64,000 nt of DNA from Bacillus vallismortis (GCF_004116955.1 NZ_CP026362.1:3412501-3476500); one strand, 5' to 3'; shown: positions 9,595-27,735, counted from the first letter of the stretch. Notes: generated from the letters alone by a model not told the origin. Numbers and translations: made by a program.

Positions 9595-10518
9595 CTATGA
9601 TCCGTAGCGTACTTTCGGATTCAGCCAGCCATATAACAAATCAACGATTAAATTAATGAGTAGAAATTCAAAAGAAAATAATAAAAGTTCAGCTTGTATA
9701 ACGGGATAATCCCTTGACACAATTGAATTAATTAATAGACGCCCCAATCCAGGCCAGCTGAATAACGTTTCTGTAATGATTGATCCGCTCAGCATAAACC
9801 CGAACTGTAATCCAGTCATCGTGACAACCGGAATCATTGCATTTCTGAAGGCATGCTTCATAAGAACCGTATATTCATGCAGGCCTTTGGCTCTGCTCGT
9901 CCGGATATAATCATTCTTTAACACATCCATGACTGCGGATCTTGTAAAGCGGGCAATTATAGCTGCGACTCCTGCTCCTAGCGTAATAGAAGGGAGAATA
10001 TAATGTTTCCAGGAGTCCATTCCCCCTGTAGGAAGCCAGCCTAACTGAACGGAAAACAACTGCATAAGCATAAGCCCCAGCCAGAAAGAAGGAATAGATA
10101 TCGCAGAAACCGCAAAAATCATTGTCGCATGATCCTGCCACTTGTTTCTTTTGACAGCTGAAACTAAGCCGATCGGAATTCCGAATAGCAATGACCAAAA
10201 CATGCTGACAACTGTCAGCCAAAATGTCGGCATAAACCGCTCAGACAGCATCTCTGCCACAGGTCTTCCTGCCTGAATAGAGGTTCCTAGATCTCCTTGA
10301 AAGAGATTGGACATATATGAGATGTATTGTTGATATAAAGGCTGATCTAAGCCATATTTCTCTCTAACTAATTTGATTTCATCAATTGTTGCATCACTGC
10401 CTGCGATTAACCGGGCAGGGTCTCCGGGAATCATATGCACGAACATAAAGACAATAACAGTAATAATGAACAAGAGAGGAATCATCAGTAATAAACGTTT
10501 GATTGAGTACTTTATCAT
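9595..10518 (-). CDS. Peptide ABC transporter permease (DppB/GsiC-like)
   Basis: Inner-membrane permease of 307 residues with about six segments. It starts [24 protein letters not shown] and contains the typical [12 protein letters not shown] and the EAA-like loop [29 protein letters not shown] precedes the ATG. A hairpin between this gene and the binding-protein gene probably reduces transporter expression relative to the binding protein. Confidence 0.9.
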   Translation of the reverse strand: MIKYSIKRLLLMIPLLFIITVIVFMFVHMIPGDPARLIAGSDATIDEIKLVREKYGLDQPLYQQYISYMSNLFQGDLGTSIQAGRPVAEMLSERFMPTFWLTVVSMFWSLLFGIPIGLVSAVKRNKWQDHATMIFAVSAISIPSFWLGLMLMQLFSVQLGWLPTGGMDSWKHYILPSITLGAGVAAIIARFTRSAVMDVLKNDYIRTSRAKGLHEYTVLMKHAFRNAMIPVVTMTGLQFGFMLSGSIITETLFSWPGLGRLLINSIVSRDYPVIQAELLLFSFEFLLINLIVDLLYGWLNPKVRYGS

Positions 10519-10540
10519 TAGGCGCCCTCCTTGACTTCAA

Positions 10541-10573
10541 TAAAAGGAGGCTGACCCATATGAGTCTGCCTCC
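10541..10573 (-). terminator. Partial terminator between binding-protein and permease genes
   Basis: On the minus strand GGAGGCAGACTC pairs with GGGTCAGCCTCC (10546-10573), with one mismatch, one G-T and a short loop, followed by TTTTA. This is usual in ABC importers, where the binding protein is needed in excess. Confidence 0.7.
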
Positions 10574-10609
10574 GGAACACGCTGGATGGGCGTCACCCAA
10601 GCGCCAGCA

Positions 10610-12187
10610 TTATTTTTTTTCTGCCCCGCGAACATCCATCACACCTGATGGCTGCATTACCACTCCATCGACACTTTCTTTTTTCGCATAAATTAAATCT
10701 GGTACAGCAAGGAAAACCCATGGCGCATCTTCCCAAATCTGTTGCTGTGCCTTTCCATATAATTCTTTGCGTTTCGCCGTGTCAGAAGTTTGTAACGCTT
10801 GGTTCAGAAGACTGTTTACAGTATCACTTTGGTAGTAAGACGTGTTATAAGAATTCGGCGGGAATGCTTCTTCTCCGCCAAAGACTGGGCGAAGACCCCA
10901 GTCGGCATCACCGGTAGACGGAGACCATCCGCCATTATAAAGCTCTAGATCAGCATCTTTCGCATTTGTAACGCCCCAGATTTTATCCCCGATTGTACCG
11001 CTTTCCATAGGAACTGTTTTTAATGTAATCCCTACTTTATCAAGCTGCTGTTTATAAAATTCCATCATTTTAACCTTATCAGAGCTGTTTCCGCCCCAGA
11101 TTGTTGCCTCAAACCCATTTGGATAACCCGCTTCTTTTAAAAGCTGCTTTGCTTTTTTGATGTTATATTCGTATGGTGTTTGTTCAGCGTAAAACTGTGT
11201 ATCAGGTGCAATAGATGACTTCGTTTCAGAAGCATATCCGTTATATACAACTTTTAGGAAAGCTTCTTTATCAATTGCATAGTTAATAGCCTGGCGGACT
11301 TTCACATCATTAAAAGGCTTTTTCATTGTATTCATTGAAAAGTACTTCACAATTAAAGACGGCTTTGTAACCAATGATAGTCCGTCGGTGTTCTCAATCG
11401 TTTTTGTATCTGTCGGTGGTACCGGATAGATGAAATCAGCTTCTCCCGTTTGAAGCATCGCAATTCGTGCCCCATTTTCAGGAACAGGCTTAAAGACCAT
11501 GTTATGTACCTTTGGAAGGTCCTTGTTCCAGTAATCTTTATTGGCAGTTAATTTAAGATATTCGCCGTGCTGCCATTTTTCAAACGTAAACGGTCCTGTT
11601 CCGACCGGGTGCTGTGATACTTTATCGCCATATTTTTTAATCGCATCAGGACTGATCATCATAGCTGCCGGATGGGCAAAGTTGTTGATCATGGCCGCAA
11701 ATGGCTTACTTAAAGTTACACGCACTGTATGATCATCTATTACTTTCGTTTCTTTTACTAGCTCAAATAAACTATGTCGTTTTAGCTTGGAGTCAGGATC
11801 AGCAAGACGGTCAATGTTCGTTTTCACCGCTTCGGCATTAAAGGCCGTTCCGTCTTGGAACTTGACTCCTTCCTTCAGTTTGAACGTGAACTCAGTCGAA
11901 TCTTTGTTTACCTCATAGCTTTCGGCTAGGACGGGGATGACTTTGTTATCCTTATCAAAGCCTAAAAGGCCTTCCATAATAGCTGATTCAGCCGTATAAG
12001 AGGCATTATCGTTTGTATCATGAGGATCAAGCGTTGTCACATCACTTTCTAAAGCAACCGTGAATGTATCACGAGATGAGCCCTTACTCTCTGAAGCTTT
12101 ATCATTTTTATCGTTGTTGCCGCACGCCGCTAAGAAAATACTGGCTATGAGCACAAATGATAAGCTGAATATAAACCGCTTTTTCAC
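10610..12187 (-). CDS. Peptide/glutathione-type ABC transporter substrate-binding lipoprotein
   Basis: SBP_bac_5 family protein of 525 residues. A lipoprotein signal ends in LAAC (Cys22), followed by a Ser/Lys/Asp-rich linker and the family signature in SAIMEGLLGFDKDNKVIPVLAESY. It resembles DppE/GsiB proteins for dipeptides, heme or glutathione; the substrate is not decided by sequence alone. The start is GTG after GGGGGG, with a near-consensus sigma-A promoter upstream. It is the first gene of the five-gene importer operon, on the outer face of the membrane. Confidence 0.9.
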   Translation of the reverse strand: MKKRFIFSLSFVLIASIFLAACGNNDKNDKASESKGSSRDTFTVALESDVTTLDPHDTNDNASYTAESAIMEGLLGFDKDNKVIPVLAESYEVNKDSTEFTFKLKEGVKFQDGTAFNAEAVKTNIDRLADPDSKLKRHSLFELVKETKVIDDHTVRVTLSKPFAAMINNFAHPAAMMISPDAIKKYGDKVSQHPVGTGPFTFEKWQHGEYLKLTANKDYWNKDLPKVHNMVFKPVPENGARIAMLQTGEADFIYPVPPTDTKTIENTDGLSLVTKPSLIVKYFSMNTMKKPFNDVKVRQAINYAIDKEAFLKVVYNGYASETKSSIAPDTQFYAEQTPYEYNIKKAKQLLKEAGYPNGFEATIWGGNSSDKVKMMEFYKQQLDKVGITLKTVPMESGTIGDKIWGVTNAKDADLELYNGGWSPSTGDADWGLRPVFGGEEAFPPNSYNTSYYQSDTVNSLLNQALQTSDTAKRKELYGKAQQQIWEDAPWVFLAVPDLIYAKKESVDGVVMQPSGVMDVRGAEKK

Positions 12188-12240
12188 TTTAAACCCCCCA
12201 TATAAAATTGTTAAAATTTAAACTAATTGAACAATAGTGT

Positions 12241-12269
12241 ATACTACAAGAGAAGCGTGAGATTGTCAA
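12241..12269 (-). promoter_or_regulatory. Sigma-A promoter of the peptide ABC operon
   Basis: On the minus strand TTGACA (12264-12269) and TAGTAT (12241-12246) are separated by 17 nt, 54 bases upstream of the binding-protein GTG. Confidence 0.75.
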
Positions 12270-12290
12270 TAATGCTGATCAGTTTAATAA
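12263..12290 (+). promoter_or_regulatory. Candidate divergent promoter of the C26 hydrolase gene
   Basis: TTGTCA (12263-12268), 16 bases and TAATAA (12285-12290) on the plus strand. Its -35 box overlaps the -35 box of the opposing operon promoter, and a CTGATCAG palindrome (12275-12282) lies in the spacer. Weak by itself; supported by the head-to-head layout. Confidence 0.4.
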
Positions 12291-12337
12291 GCTTTATGGC
12301 AATCTGCAGTAGAGTCAGTTGGAAGGAATGATTATAG

Positions 12338-13078
12338 ATGAAACCTGTTATCGGCATATCAGGAAGTATCATCATTGATCAAGGCGGGCGTTTCCCAGGT
12401 TACAAGCGCGCCTATGTGAATGATACATACGTTCAATCTGTTTTAGATGCGGGAGGCGTCCCTTTTATCGTGCCTGTTATAAATGATGAAGAAACGATCG
12501 ATCAGATGATACAGCAAATAGATGGGCTTGTGATGTCAGGAGGACATGATGTTAATCCCCTCCTGTATGGTGAGGAGCCTCTGGCTAAGCAAGGTTCAGT
12601 TTTTCCCGAGCGAGATGAATTTGATCAATTACTAATAAAAAAAGCCATTGCTGCCGGCAAACCCGTATTTGCCATTTGCAGAGGATTACAAATCTTAAAT
12701 GTCGCGTTTGGCGGCTCTATTTACCAGGATCTATCTTATATTGAGAATGCCTCTATTAAACATGATCAGTACAATAATACCGAGGTACCCACTCATACCA
12801 TTGATATTGAACCGGGTACGCACCTTCATTCTGTATTTGGAGATACTGCGCTGGTCAATTCGTTCCATCACCAAGCGATTAAAGATGTGGCTCCTGGGTT
12901 TCTCATATCTGCACGGGCAAGGGATGAAGTCATTGAAGCAATCGAAATGGAGAGCAGCACATTTGTGCTTGGGGTTCAGTGGCATCCAGAGATGTTGACA
13001 AAAGGGTATCCGCTCATGCTGAAGCTATTCGAAACTTTAGTGGAGAAAGCCGAGCAGCAAAAAGCAGCCGTTTTATAA
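12338..13078 (+). CDS. Gamma-glutamyl-gamma-aminobutyrate hydrolase family (peptidase C26) protein
   Basis: Class I glutamine amidotransferase-like hydrolase of 246 residues, PuuD type. The catalytic triad is complete: Cys114 in FAICRGLQ, His216 and Glu218 in GVQWHPEM. The oxyanion region is VMSGGHDVNP (65-74). PuuD-like enzymes cut the gamma-glutamyl bond of gamma-glutamyl-GABA; related members cut other gamma-glutamyl amides. No signal peptide, so cytoplasmic. GGAAGGAA lies about 8 bases before ATG. Divergent from the peptide importer, which suggests the imported compound could be its substrate (inference). Not found at this locus in strain 168 as I know it. Confidence 0.88.
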   Translation: MKPVIGISGSIIIDQGGRFPGYKRAYVNDTYVQSVLDAGGVPFIVPVINDEETIDQMIQQIDGLVMSGGHDVNPLLYGEEPLAKQGSVFPERDEFDQLLIKKAIAAGKPVFAICRGLQILNVAFGGSIYQDLSYIENASIKHDQYNNTEVPTHTIDIEPGTHLHSVFGDTALVNSFHHQAIKDVAPGFLISARARDEVIEAIEMESSTFVLGVQWHPEMLTKGYPLMLKLFETLVEKAEQQKAAVL

Positions 13079-13082
13079 AGCA

Positions 13083-13118
13083 AAAAGCAGAAGCACTCAT
13101 ACAGGCTTCTGCTTTTTT
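13083..13118 (+). terminator. Terminator of the C26 hydrolase gene
   Basis: AAAAGCAGAAGC (13083-13094) and GCTTCTGCTTTT (13105-13116) form a 12-bp perfect stem with a 10-base loop, ending in six T. Confidence 0.9.
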
Positions 13119-13124
13119 GAACAT

Positions 13125-13157
13125 ATAAAAAAGCTCCCAACGCAAGGTTGAGAGCTT
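13125..13157 (-). terminator. rplM-rpsI terminator
   Basis: On the minus strand AAAGCTCTCAAC and GTTGGGAGCTTT pair with one mismatch, then TTTTAT. It ends the rplM-rpsI transcript and marks the border of the accessory block. Confidence 0.85.
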
Positions 13158-13170
13158 TGAAAACGTAAAA

Positions 13171-14033
<863 letters not shown>

Positions 14034-14073
14034 CTAAATGATCTGTCATTTTCAATAAACTTCGATTACGTTC

Positions 14074-14120
14074 TATTTCACAACACAATAAGTTCCGGGG
14101 CTTATCGTGGGGTTGAAATA
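14074..14120 (-). promoter_or_regulatory. L13-type leader RNA structure
   Basis: In the rplM leader, GTTGTGAAATA (complement of 14074-14084) pairs with TATTTCAAC (complement of 14112-14120), enclosing an inner ATAAG/CTTAT helix (14088-14092 with 14101-14105) and C-rich and G-rich loop bases. Position and two-helix form match the L13 leader family by which L13 is thought to control its own operon. Confidence 0.7.
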
Positions 14121-14133
14121 CATACCATATGAT

Positions 14134-14162
14134 ATCTTATAACTTTATGCAGACTCTGTCAA
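14134..14162 (-). promoter_or_regulatory. Sigma-A promoter of rplM-rpsI
   Basis: TTGACA (14157-14162) and TAAGAT (14134-14139) on the minus strand, 17-nt spacer, giving a leader of about 105 nt that contains the L13-type fold. It lies within the truA-rplM gap. Confidence 0.85.
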
Positions 14163-14182
14163 GAAAATATTACACACCTGGT

Positions 14183-14926
14183 TTAGTTGTCATAGCAAAC
14201 GTTCCATAAATATAGCCCGTGCCCCGGCGCTGTGCGCCCTGCCGCTTCGCGATCCTTCGCTTCCAGCATAGATTTCACATCATCGGGAGAAATTTTACCA
14301 ATACCTGCATCAAGCAAAGTACCCGCTATAATTCTAACCATATTATATAAGAAACCACTGCCTATGATCCGCATTTGCAGGCCGTCATTCGTCTCAGTCC
14401 AATCAAGTTCGTAAATCGTCCTTACCTTGTCCTGTACTTCTGTTTTCACCGCGCAAAAGCTCGTAAAATCATGTGTCCCTAAAAGATGCGTTGCCGCTTC
14501 TTTCATGTTCTGCACATTAAGGTGATATGAAAAATGGTAAGCGTAATGCCGTTTAAATACGTCCGGGTGTTTCTCCGTGTAAACAAAGTAGCGATATTCT
14601 TTTTTCACTGCGCTAAATCGTGCATGGAACCCATCATCCGCAATTTCTGCCTGTTTGACTGCGATGTCGTCCGGAAGCAGTGCATTTAAGGCATACGGCC
14701 ATCTCTCTGCCGGGATAGACAGTGGTGTATCAAAATGGATCACCTGTCCGGCTGCGTGAACCCCGCTGTCTGTTCTTCCTGACGAAACGACCGGAATTCT
14801 TTCTTTCGACTTATGCAGGACAGCCAAAGCCTTCTCCAGTTCGTTTTGAACCGTTCGTTTGCCTGGCTGAACCTGATAACCATAAAACAAATGTCCGTCA
14901 TAAGAAATCGTGCATTTCATTCTCAT
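14183..14926 (-). CDS. truA: tRNA pseudouridine(38-40) synthase TruA
   Basis: TruA of 247 residues; it isomerises uridines 38-40 in the tRNA anticodon arm. Catalytic Asp53 lies in SSGRTDSGVHA (48-57). The C-terminal half has the family stretch FLYNMVRIIAGTLLDAG. Last gene of the ecfA1-ecfA2-ecfT-truA run, starting 10 bases before ecfT ends are reached (10-base gap). No strong terminator follows before the rplM promoter. Confidence 0.97.
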   Translation of the reverse strand: MRMKCTISYDGHLFYGYQVQPGKRTVQNELEKALAVLHKSKERIPVVSSGRTDSGVHAAGQVIHFDTPLSIPAERWPYALNALLPDDIAVKQAEIADDGFHARFSAVKKEYRYFVYTEKHPDVFKRHYAYHFSYHLNVQNMKEAATHLLGTHDFTSFCAVKTEVQDKVRTIYELDWTETNDGLQMRIIGSGFLYNMVRIIAGTLLDAGIGKISPDDVKSMLEAKDREAAGRTAPGHGLYLWNVCYDN

Positions 14927-14936
14927 ACCAGCACCT

Positions 14937-15734
14937 CTAAGCCCTTAACAAAAATAACAAAGCAGCCAATACCATCAAGCTGACAATGACAGAAGTGTCT
15001 TTTCCTGTCCATACAAGCTTTCTGTATTTCGTGCGTCCCTCTCCGCTTTGATAACCCCTTGCTTCCATTGCCACCGCAAGCTCTTCAGCGCGTTTGAATG
15101 CACTGACGAAGAGAGGGACAAGAAGGGGTACAATCGCCTTCACTCTGTCTTTTACAGGGCCGCTTGTAAAATCAACGCCTCTCGCCATCTGAGCCTTCAT
15201 GATCTTATCTGTCTCCTCCATCAAGGTCGGGATAAACCGTAATGAAATGGACATCATAAGAGCGAGCTCGTGAACAGGAAGTTTTATTTTTTTAAATGGA
15301 TTCAGAAGCTGTTCCATTCCATCGGTAATCTCAATCGGAGTTGTCGTCAGTGTTAATAAGGTTGTGATTAAAATGAGATAAACGAATCTAAGAGAAATAA
15401 ATATCCCTTGAACCAAACCGCCCTCATAGACTTTGAAAACACCTAATTGAAAGAGAACCGGTCCTTCGTGTGTCATGAATATGTGAAGAAGGAACGTGAA
15501 AAGGACAATCCAGATGATTGGCTTTAACCCTTTTAGCAAAAAAGGGAAAGGAACTCGTGTTAAAGAAACGACACCCATTGTAAACAATCCAAGCAACGCA
15601 TATGTCTGCACATTATTGGCCAGAAATACGATACAAACAAATAAAAAGATCGTGATGAGTTTTGTTCTGGGGTCAAGCCGATGCACAAGTGAAGAGCCCG
15701 GTACATACTTGCCGATAATCATGCTGTCCATCAT
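14937..15734 (-). CDS. ecfT: ECF transporter transmembrane component EcfT
   Basis: Membrane scaffold of energy-coupling-factor vitamin/metal importers, 265 residues with about five or six hydrophobic segments. The two coupling motifs that grip the ATPases are visible as MARGVDF and EARGYQSGEGRTKY in the cytoplasmic loop. Overlaps ecfA2 by 4 bases. The substrate-binding S components are encoded elsewhere, so this is the shared module. Confidence 0.95.
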   Translation of the reverse strand: MMDSMIIGKYVPGSSLVHRLDPRTKLITIFLFVCIVFLANNVQTYALLGLFTMGVVSLTRVPFPFLLKGLKPIIWIVLFTFLLHIFMTHEGPVLFQLGVFKVYEGGLVQGIFISLRFVYLILITTLLTLTTTPIEITDGMEQLLNPFKKIKLPVHELALMMSISLRFIPTLMEETDKIMKAQMARGVDFTSGPVKDRVKAIVPLLVPLFVSAFKRAEELAVAMEARGYQSGEGRTKYRKLVWTGKDTSVIVSLMVLAALLFLLRA

Positions 15735-16600
15735 AAGGTTTTCTCCCCCCGAAAGAGAGTACGGATTTCACTAGCAGCCTCTTCAATTGTGAGCATAGGC
15801 TCTTTAAATGTGACGCCAAGTGCAGCTTCAAGCTGCCTTTGAAATTTGATCGTTTCCGGAAGGTCAAGCCCCCAGCCAGCCATCTCTTCACCTTTTGAAA
15901 ACAAATCACGCGGACTGCCTGAAGCTTGTATCGTTCCTTTATGCATGACAATCATTTCATCAGCGTATGCAGCTGCGTCTTCCATGCTGTGTGTTACAAG
16001 GATCGTCGTCAGGTTTCCCCGTTGATGAAGCTCATAAAACATGTCCATTATCTCTTTTCGTCCTCTTGGATCCAACCCAGCAGTCGGTTCATCCAAAACA
16101 AGCACTTCAGGGTCCATTGCAAGTACGCCGGCAATTGCAACTCTGCGCATTTGTCCCCCGCTTAATTCAAAAGGCGATCTGTCCAGAAGCTCTTCTGATA
16201 AACCAACGAGCTTCAGCATCTCTCTCGCTCTTTGTTCAGCAGCCTCTTTTTTTACACCAAAATTCATAGGTCCGAACGAAATATCTTTGAGAACTGTTTC
16301 TTCGAATAATTGATGCTCAGGAAATTGGAAAACGATTCCGACTTTTTTACGAAGGGCTTTCAGCTCTTTATTCTTTTTCCCTGCCTGGATAACAGTGCTG
16401 CCTAGTGAAATCTGTCCCTCCGTCGGTTTCAGTAGGCCATTCAAGTGCTGAAGAAGAGTGGACTTGCCAGAGCCTGTATGCCCGATAACGGCTACATAGC
16501 TTCCTTCTTTAATCGATGCATTGATGTCATACAGTGCAAGGCGCTCAAACGGCGTCTTCATCTGATAACGATGCTCTACATCTTTGATTGTAATGTCCAT
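15731..16600 (-). CDS. ecfA2: ECF transporter ATPase EcfA2
   Basis: ABC ATPase of 289 residues (YbaE in B. subtilis). Walker A is GHTGSGKST (40-48), signature [15 protein letters not shown], Walker [13 protein letters not shown]. Pairs with EcfA1 to energise EcfT. It begins inside the end of ecfA1 (25-base overlap), which suggests translational coupling. Confidence 0.95.
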   Translation of the reverse strand: MDITIKDVEHRYQMKTPFERLALYDINASIKEGSYVAVIGHTGSGKSTLLQHLNGLLKPTEGQISLGSTVIQAGKKNKELKALRKKVGIVFQFPEHQLFEETVLKDISFGPMNFGVKKEAAEQRAREMLKLVGLSEELLDRSPFELSGGQMRRVAIAGVLAMDPEVLVLDEPTAGLDPRGRKEIMDMFYELHQRGNLTTILVTHSMEDAAAYADEMIVMHKGTIQASGSPRDLFSKGEEMAGWGLDLPETIKFQRQLEAALGVTFKEPMLTIEEAASEIRTLFRGEKTL

Positions 16601-17421
16601 AGCTCTTTCACCAGCCCTTCCTGAGTCAAATGATTTTCCTCCAGCGCCAGTCCATTTTTCCGTAAAAGCTGGCTGAGCTGGAATGAGAAGGGTAAATCAA
16701 GCCCGATTTGAACAAGTTGCTTATTCAATTTAAAAATCTCTTCAGGCGTCCCTTCGGCATATTTCTTCCCGCCATTCATCACAATGATCCGGTCTGCTTT
16801 TGCTGCTTCATCTAAATCATGTGTGATAGAAATGACAGTGCCCATGCCCTGTTCCTTTAAGTGCCTTACCGTTTCAAGCACTTCTTCTCGCCCGATCGGG
16901 TCAAGCATAGATGTTGCTTCATCTAAGATAATAATATCAGGACGTGCGGCAATCACTCCCGCAATCGCAACTCTCTGCTTTTGGCCCCCGGAGAGATGGT
17001 GCGGCTCTTGATCGAGAAAATCTTGCATATTCACCTGTTTTACTGCCCAGTCTACTCTCTCAATCATTTCTTCCCGCGGTACACCATTGTTTTCTAAACC
17101 AAAAGCCACATCATCGCGAACCGTCGTTCCGACAAATTGGTTGTCCGGATTTTGAAAGACCATGCCAATCTTTTTACGCACTTCCCAAACGGATTCCTCT
17201 GTCAATTGAATCCCAGCAACCTCAATGTCGCCTGATTCAGGAAGGATTAAGCCATTCAAAGCCCGGGCCAGTGTTGATTTCCCTGAACCGTTATGACCTA
17301 CAATAGCAAGCCATTCACCCTCATACACCTGCAGGGAGACGCCGTCTAATGCCCGTCCTTCTGCGTCTTTCCGATATCGAAATACGATATCCTCTACCGA
17401 TATCAACTGATTTTGATTCAT
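16576..17421 (-). CDS. ecfA1: ECF transporter ATPase EcfA1
   Basis: ABC ATPase of 281 residues (CbiO1/YbxA). Walker A is GHNGSGKST (42-50), signature [16 protein letters not shown], Walker [13 protein letters not shown]. First gene of the ecf module and downstream of rplQ, from which it is separated by a terminator-like hairpin. AGGAGG lies upstream of ATG. Confidence 0.95.
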   Translation of the reverse strand: MNQNQLISVEDIVFRYRKDAEGRALDGVSLQVYEGEWLAIVGHNGSGKSTLARALNGLILPESGDIEVAGIQLTEESVWEVRKKIGMVFQNPDNQFVGTTVRDDVAFGLENNGVPREEMIERVDWAVKQVNMQDFLDQEPHHLSGGQKQRVAIAGVIAARPDIIILDEATSMLDPIGREEVLETVRHLKEQGMGTVISITHDLDEAAKADRIIVMNGGKKYAEGTPEEIFKLNKQLVQIGLDLPFSFQLSQLLRKNGLALEENHLTQEGLVKELWTLQSKM

Positions 17422-17483
17422 GGAAAACCGGCCTCCTCTCAGCTAACGCTCTGCTATTCTCTCTATATAAAAAGTTGCAGTAT

Positions 17484-17527
17484 CTAAAAAAAGGGCATAG
17501 ATCCAGTTAGAAACTGTCCCGCCCTTC
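17484..17527 (-). terminator. rplQ (alpha operon) terminator
   Basis: On the minus strand GAAGGGC and GCCCTTT form the base of a stem with an imperfect inner ACAG/CTG(G) helix, followed by seven T (17484-17491). Confidence 0.7.
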
Positions 17528-17552
17528 TTTAGATACACAAAAATATGTGATA

Positions 17553-17930
<378 letters not shown>

Positions 17931-17990
17931 TTATTGGAATGCTGTTCTGATAATAAACACACGAAAATCCTAGTTCACATGGGAAACTAG

Positions 17991-18935
17991 TCAATCGTCT
18001 TTGCGAAGTCCGAGTCCAAGTTCTTCTAGTTTCGCTTTCACTTCTTCAAGTGATTTCCGTCCTAGGTTACGAACTTTCATCATATCTTCTTCCGTCTTGT
18101 TCGCAAGCTCTTGAACCGTGTTAATACCCGCACGCTTTAGGCAGTTGTAAGAACGAACTGAAAGATCCAATTCTTCAATTGTCATTTCAAGAACTTTCTC
18201 TTTTTGATCTTCTTCTTTTTCAACCATGATTTCAGCATGCTGAGCTTCGTCAGTTAAACCAACGAATATATTAAGGTGTTCAGTTAAAATCTTTGAACCA
18301 AGCGCAATGGCTTCTTTCGGTCCAGTGCTTCCATCAGTCCAAACATCAAGTGTAAGTTTATCATAGTTTGCAACTTGGCCTACACGAGTGTTCTCTACCT
18401 GATAAGATACACGAGAAACTGGTGTATAGATAGAATCGATCGGAATCACGCCGATTGGCTGATCGTCTCTCTTGTTTGCGTCAGCAGGCGTATACCCACG
18501 TCCTCTTTGAGCAGTAAGGCGAACTCGGAAACTCGCATTCTCACCAAGAGTCGCGATATGAAGATCAGGATTTAAGATCTCTACATCACTATCGTGTGTA
18601 ATATCAGCTGCCGTTACAGTTCCTTCGCCCTGTACATCAATTTCTAGCGTCTTCTCTTCATCAGAGTAGATTTTCAATGCAAGCTTTTTAATGTGTAAGA
18701 TAATCGTTGTAACATCTTCCACAACGCCTTCAATTGTCGAGAATTCGTGCAGTACACCATCTATCTGGATTGATGTTACAGCGGCACCAGGGAGTGAGGA
18801 TAAGAGGATACGACGTAAGGAGTTACCCAGAGTTGTACCATATCCACGCTCAAGTGGCTCTACGACAAACTTACCAAATTTGGCATCGTCGCTGATTTCA
18901 ACCGTTTCGATTTTTGGTTTTTCAATCTCGATCAT
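17991..18935 (-). CDS. rpoA: RNA polymerase alpha subunit
   Basis: Alpha subunit of 314 residues. The N-terminal domain (about 1-228) starts polymerase assembly ([29 protein letters not shown]). After the acidic linker EKEEDQKEK, the C-terminal domain (about 245-314) has the DNA- and activator-binding HhH region [14 protein letters not shown] and [22 protein letters not shown] before ATG. A possible internal promoter lies in the 176-base gap after rpsK. Confidence 0.99.
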   Translation of the reverse strand: MIEIEKPKIETVEISDDAKFGKFVVEPLERGYGTTLGNSLRRILLSSLPGAAVTSIQIDGVLHEFSTIEGVVEDVTTIILHIKKLALKIYSDEEKTLEIDVQGEGTVTAADITHDSDVEILNPDLHIATLGENASFRVRLTAQRGRGYTPADANKRDDQPIGVIPIDSIYTPVSRVSYQVENTRVGQVANYDKLTLDVWTDGSTGPKEAIALGSKILTEHLNIFVGLTDEAQHAEIMVEKEEDQKEKVLEMTIEELDLSVRSYNCLKRAGINTVQELANKTEEDMMKVRNLGRKSLEEVKAKLEELGLGLRKDD

Positions 18936-19066
18936 TACTTAAAACCCTCCTTCAAAACGTCGAAACCTCGAATAGAATCATATGAGATTCCATCCGAAAT
19001 TCCCCATTGTTTAGTCCCGTATGTGCTCAGGCAACGAGTCGGTGCATTCGTTTCATAAATAACTGT

Positions 19067-19095
19067 ATCATAACCCATTATTGACAGGGACACAA
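19067..19095 (-). promoter_or_regulatory. Candidate internal promoter upstream of rpoA
   Basis: TTGTGT (19090-19095) and TATGAT (19067-19072) on the minus strand, 17-nt spacer, 130 bases before rpoA. The -10 box is good and the -35 weak. The unusually long rpsK-rpoA gap supports it. Confidence 0.45.
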
Positions 19096-19111
19096 AATCT
19101 ATACAAACAAA

Positions 19112-19510
<399 letters not shown>

Positions 19511-19527
19511 TTAGGTACCTCCCTTAC

Positions 19528-19908
<381 letters not shown>

Positions 19909-19915
19909 TTATAAA

Positions 19916-20062
<147 letters not shown>

Positions 20063-20281
20063 TTATTTGTAACGGTACGTAATCCTGCCACGAGTTAAGT
20101 CATATGGAGATAATTCTACCGTAACTTTGTCTCCAGGTAAAATGCGAATGAAGTGCATGCGGATTTTACCAGATACGTGAGCCAAAACAGTGTGGCCATT
20201 CTCAAGTTCAACTTTGAACATCGCGTTTGGCAGTGTTTCGACTATAGTACCTTCCACTTCAATTACATCGTCTTTCGCCAT
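20063..20281 (-). CDS. infA: Translation initiation factor IF-1
   Basis: S1-like OB-fold protein of 72 residues that binds the ribosomal A site during initiation. Starts [30 protein letters not shown] and ends RITYRYK. AAGGGAG lies upstream of ATG. It follows the decayed gene at 20285-20593. Confidence 0.98.
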   Translation of the reverse strand: MAKDDVIEVEGTIVETLPNAMFKVELENGHTVLAHVSGKIRMHFIRILPGDKVTVELSPYDLTRGRITYRYK

Positions 20282-20284
20282 TCA

Positions 20285-20593
20285 AGTGTTCTCCCTTCTT
20301 CAAATCAGTAACTTGCTTTCTGACAAATTTCAAAAGAAGTTTGTCACACGCCCTGTTTCGTTTATACTGTTCTGAACTTCCGGAGATACGCAATCATAAA
20401 GGGTTAAATGATTGATATTTTTTTCTCAGGAGAATGAAATGTACGCTTTTCTCCGTCTGTTGTTAGTACAATGATGATGGGTAACAATTCCAATGACAAC
20501 AGCAAGATGAATTCGGTCCTGCCAATGTTCATCCAAACTTTCTGCCCTATCAAGCCTGAAAAAAACACATGTCCTCGGAATTATTTTCATCAC
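20285..20593 (-). pseudogene. Decayed KOW-domain RNA-binding protein gene (rlbA/ybzG-like)
   Basis: The 312-base map-infA gap has no intact frame, but reading the complement in three frames gives ordered pieces of a small KOW-domain protein. Frame 2 has IGQKVWMNIGR, frame 1 AVVIGIVTHHH, frame 2 LTTDGEKRTFHSPEKK, then frame 1 NINHLTLYDCVSPEV and QNSINETGRVTN, which meets a TGA. One shift is at a run of seven A (complement of 20418-20424), where an eighth A would join SPEKK to NINHL. At least four shifts are needed for one protein. Related Bacillus have such a gene at this place. The stretch is non-coding as written, assuming no sequencing errors. Confidence 0.7.
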
Positions 20594-23341
<2,748 letters not shown>

Positions 23342-23342
23342 G

Positions 23343-23795
<453 letters not shown>

Positions 23796-23813
23796 TTATC
23801 CAATCAATTATTT

Positions 23814-24528
<715 letters not shown>

Positions 24529-24531
24529 TTA

Positions 24532-24894
<363 letters not shown>

Positions 24895-24926
24895 CTAGGT
24901 CACTCCTTTCTTCACTTTAAGCGATC

Positions 24927-25481
<555 letters not shown>

Positions 25482-25495
25482 TCATGTTAAACTTC

Positions 25496-26126
<631 letters not shown>

Positions 26127-26133
26127 TCATTGA

Positions 26134-27044
<911 letters not shown>

Positions 27045-27047
27045 TCA

Positions 27048-27422
<375 letters not shown>

Positions 27423-27456
27423 TTACCTCCCTTCGGAAAAAGAATTCCGAACTTTA

Positions 27457-27735
<279 letters not shown>

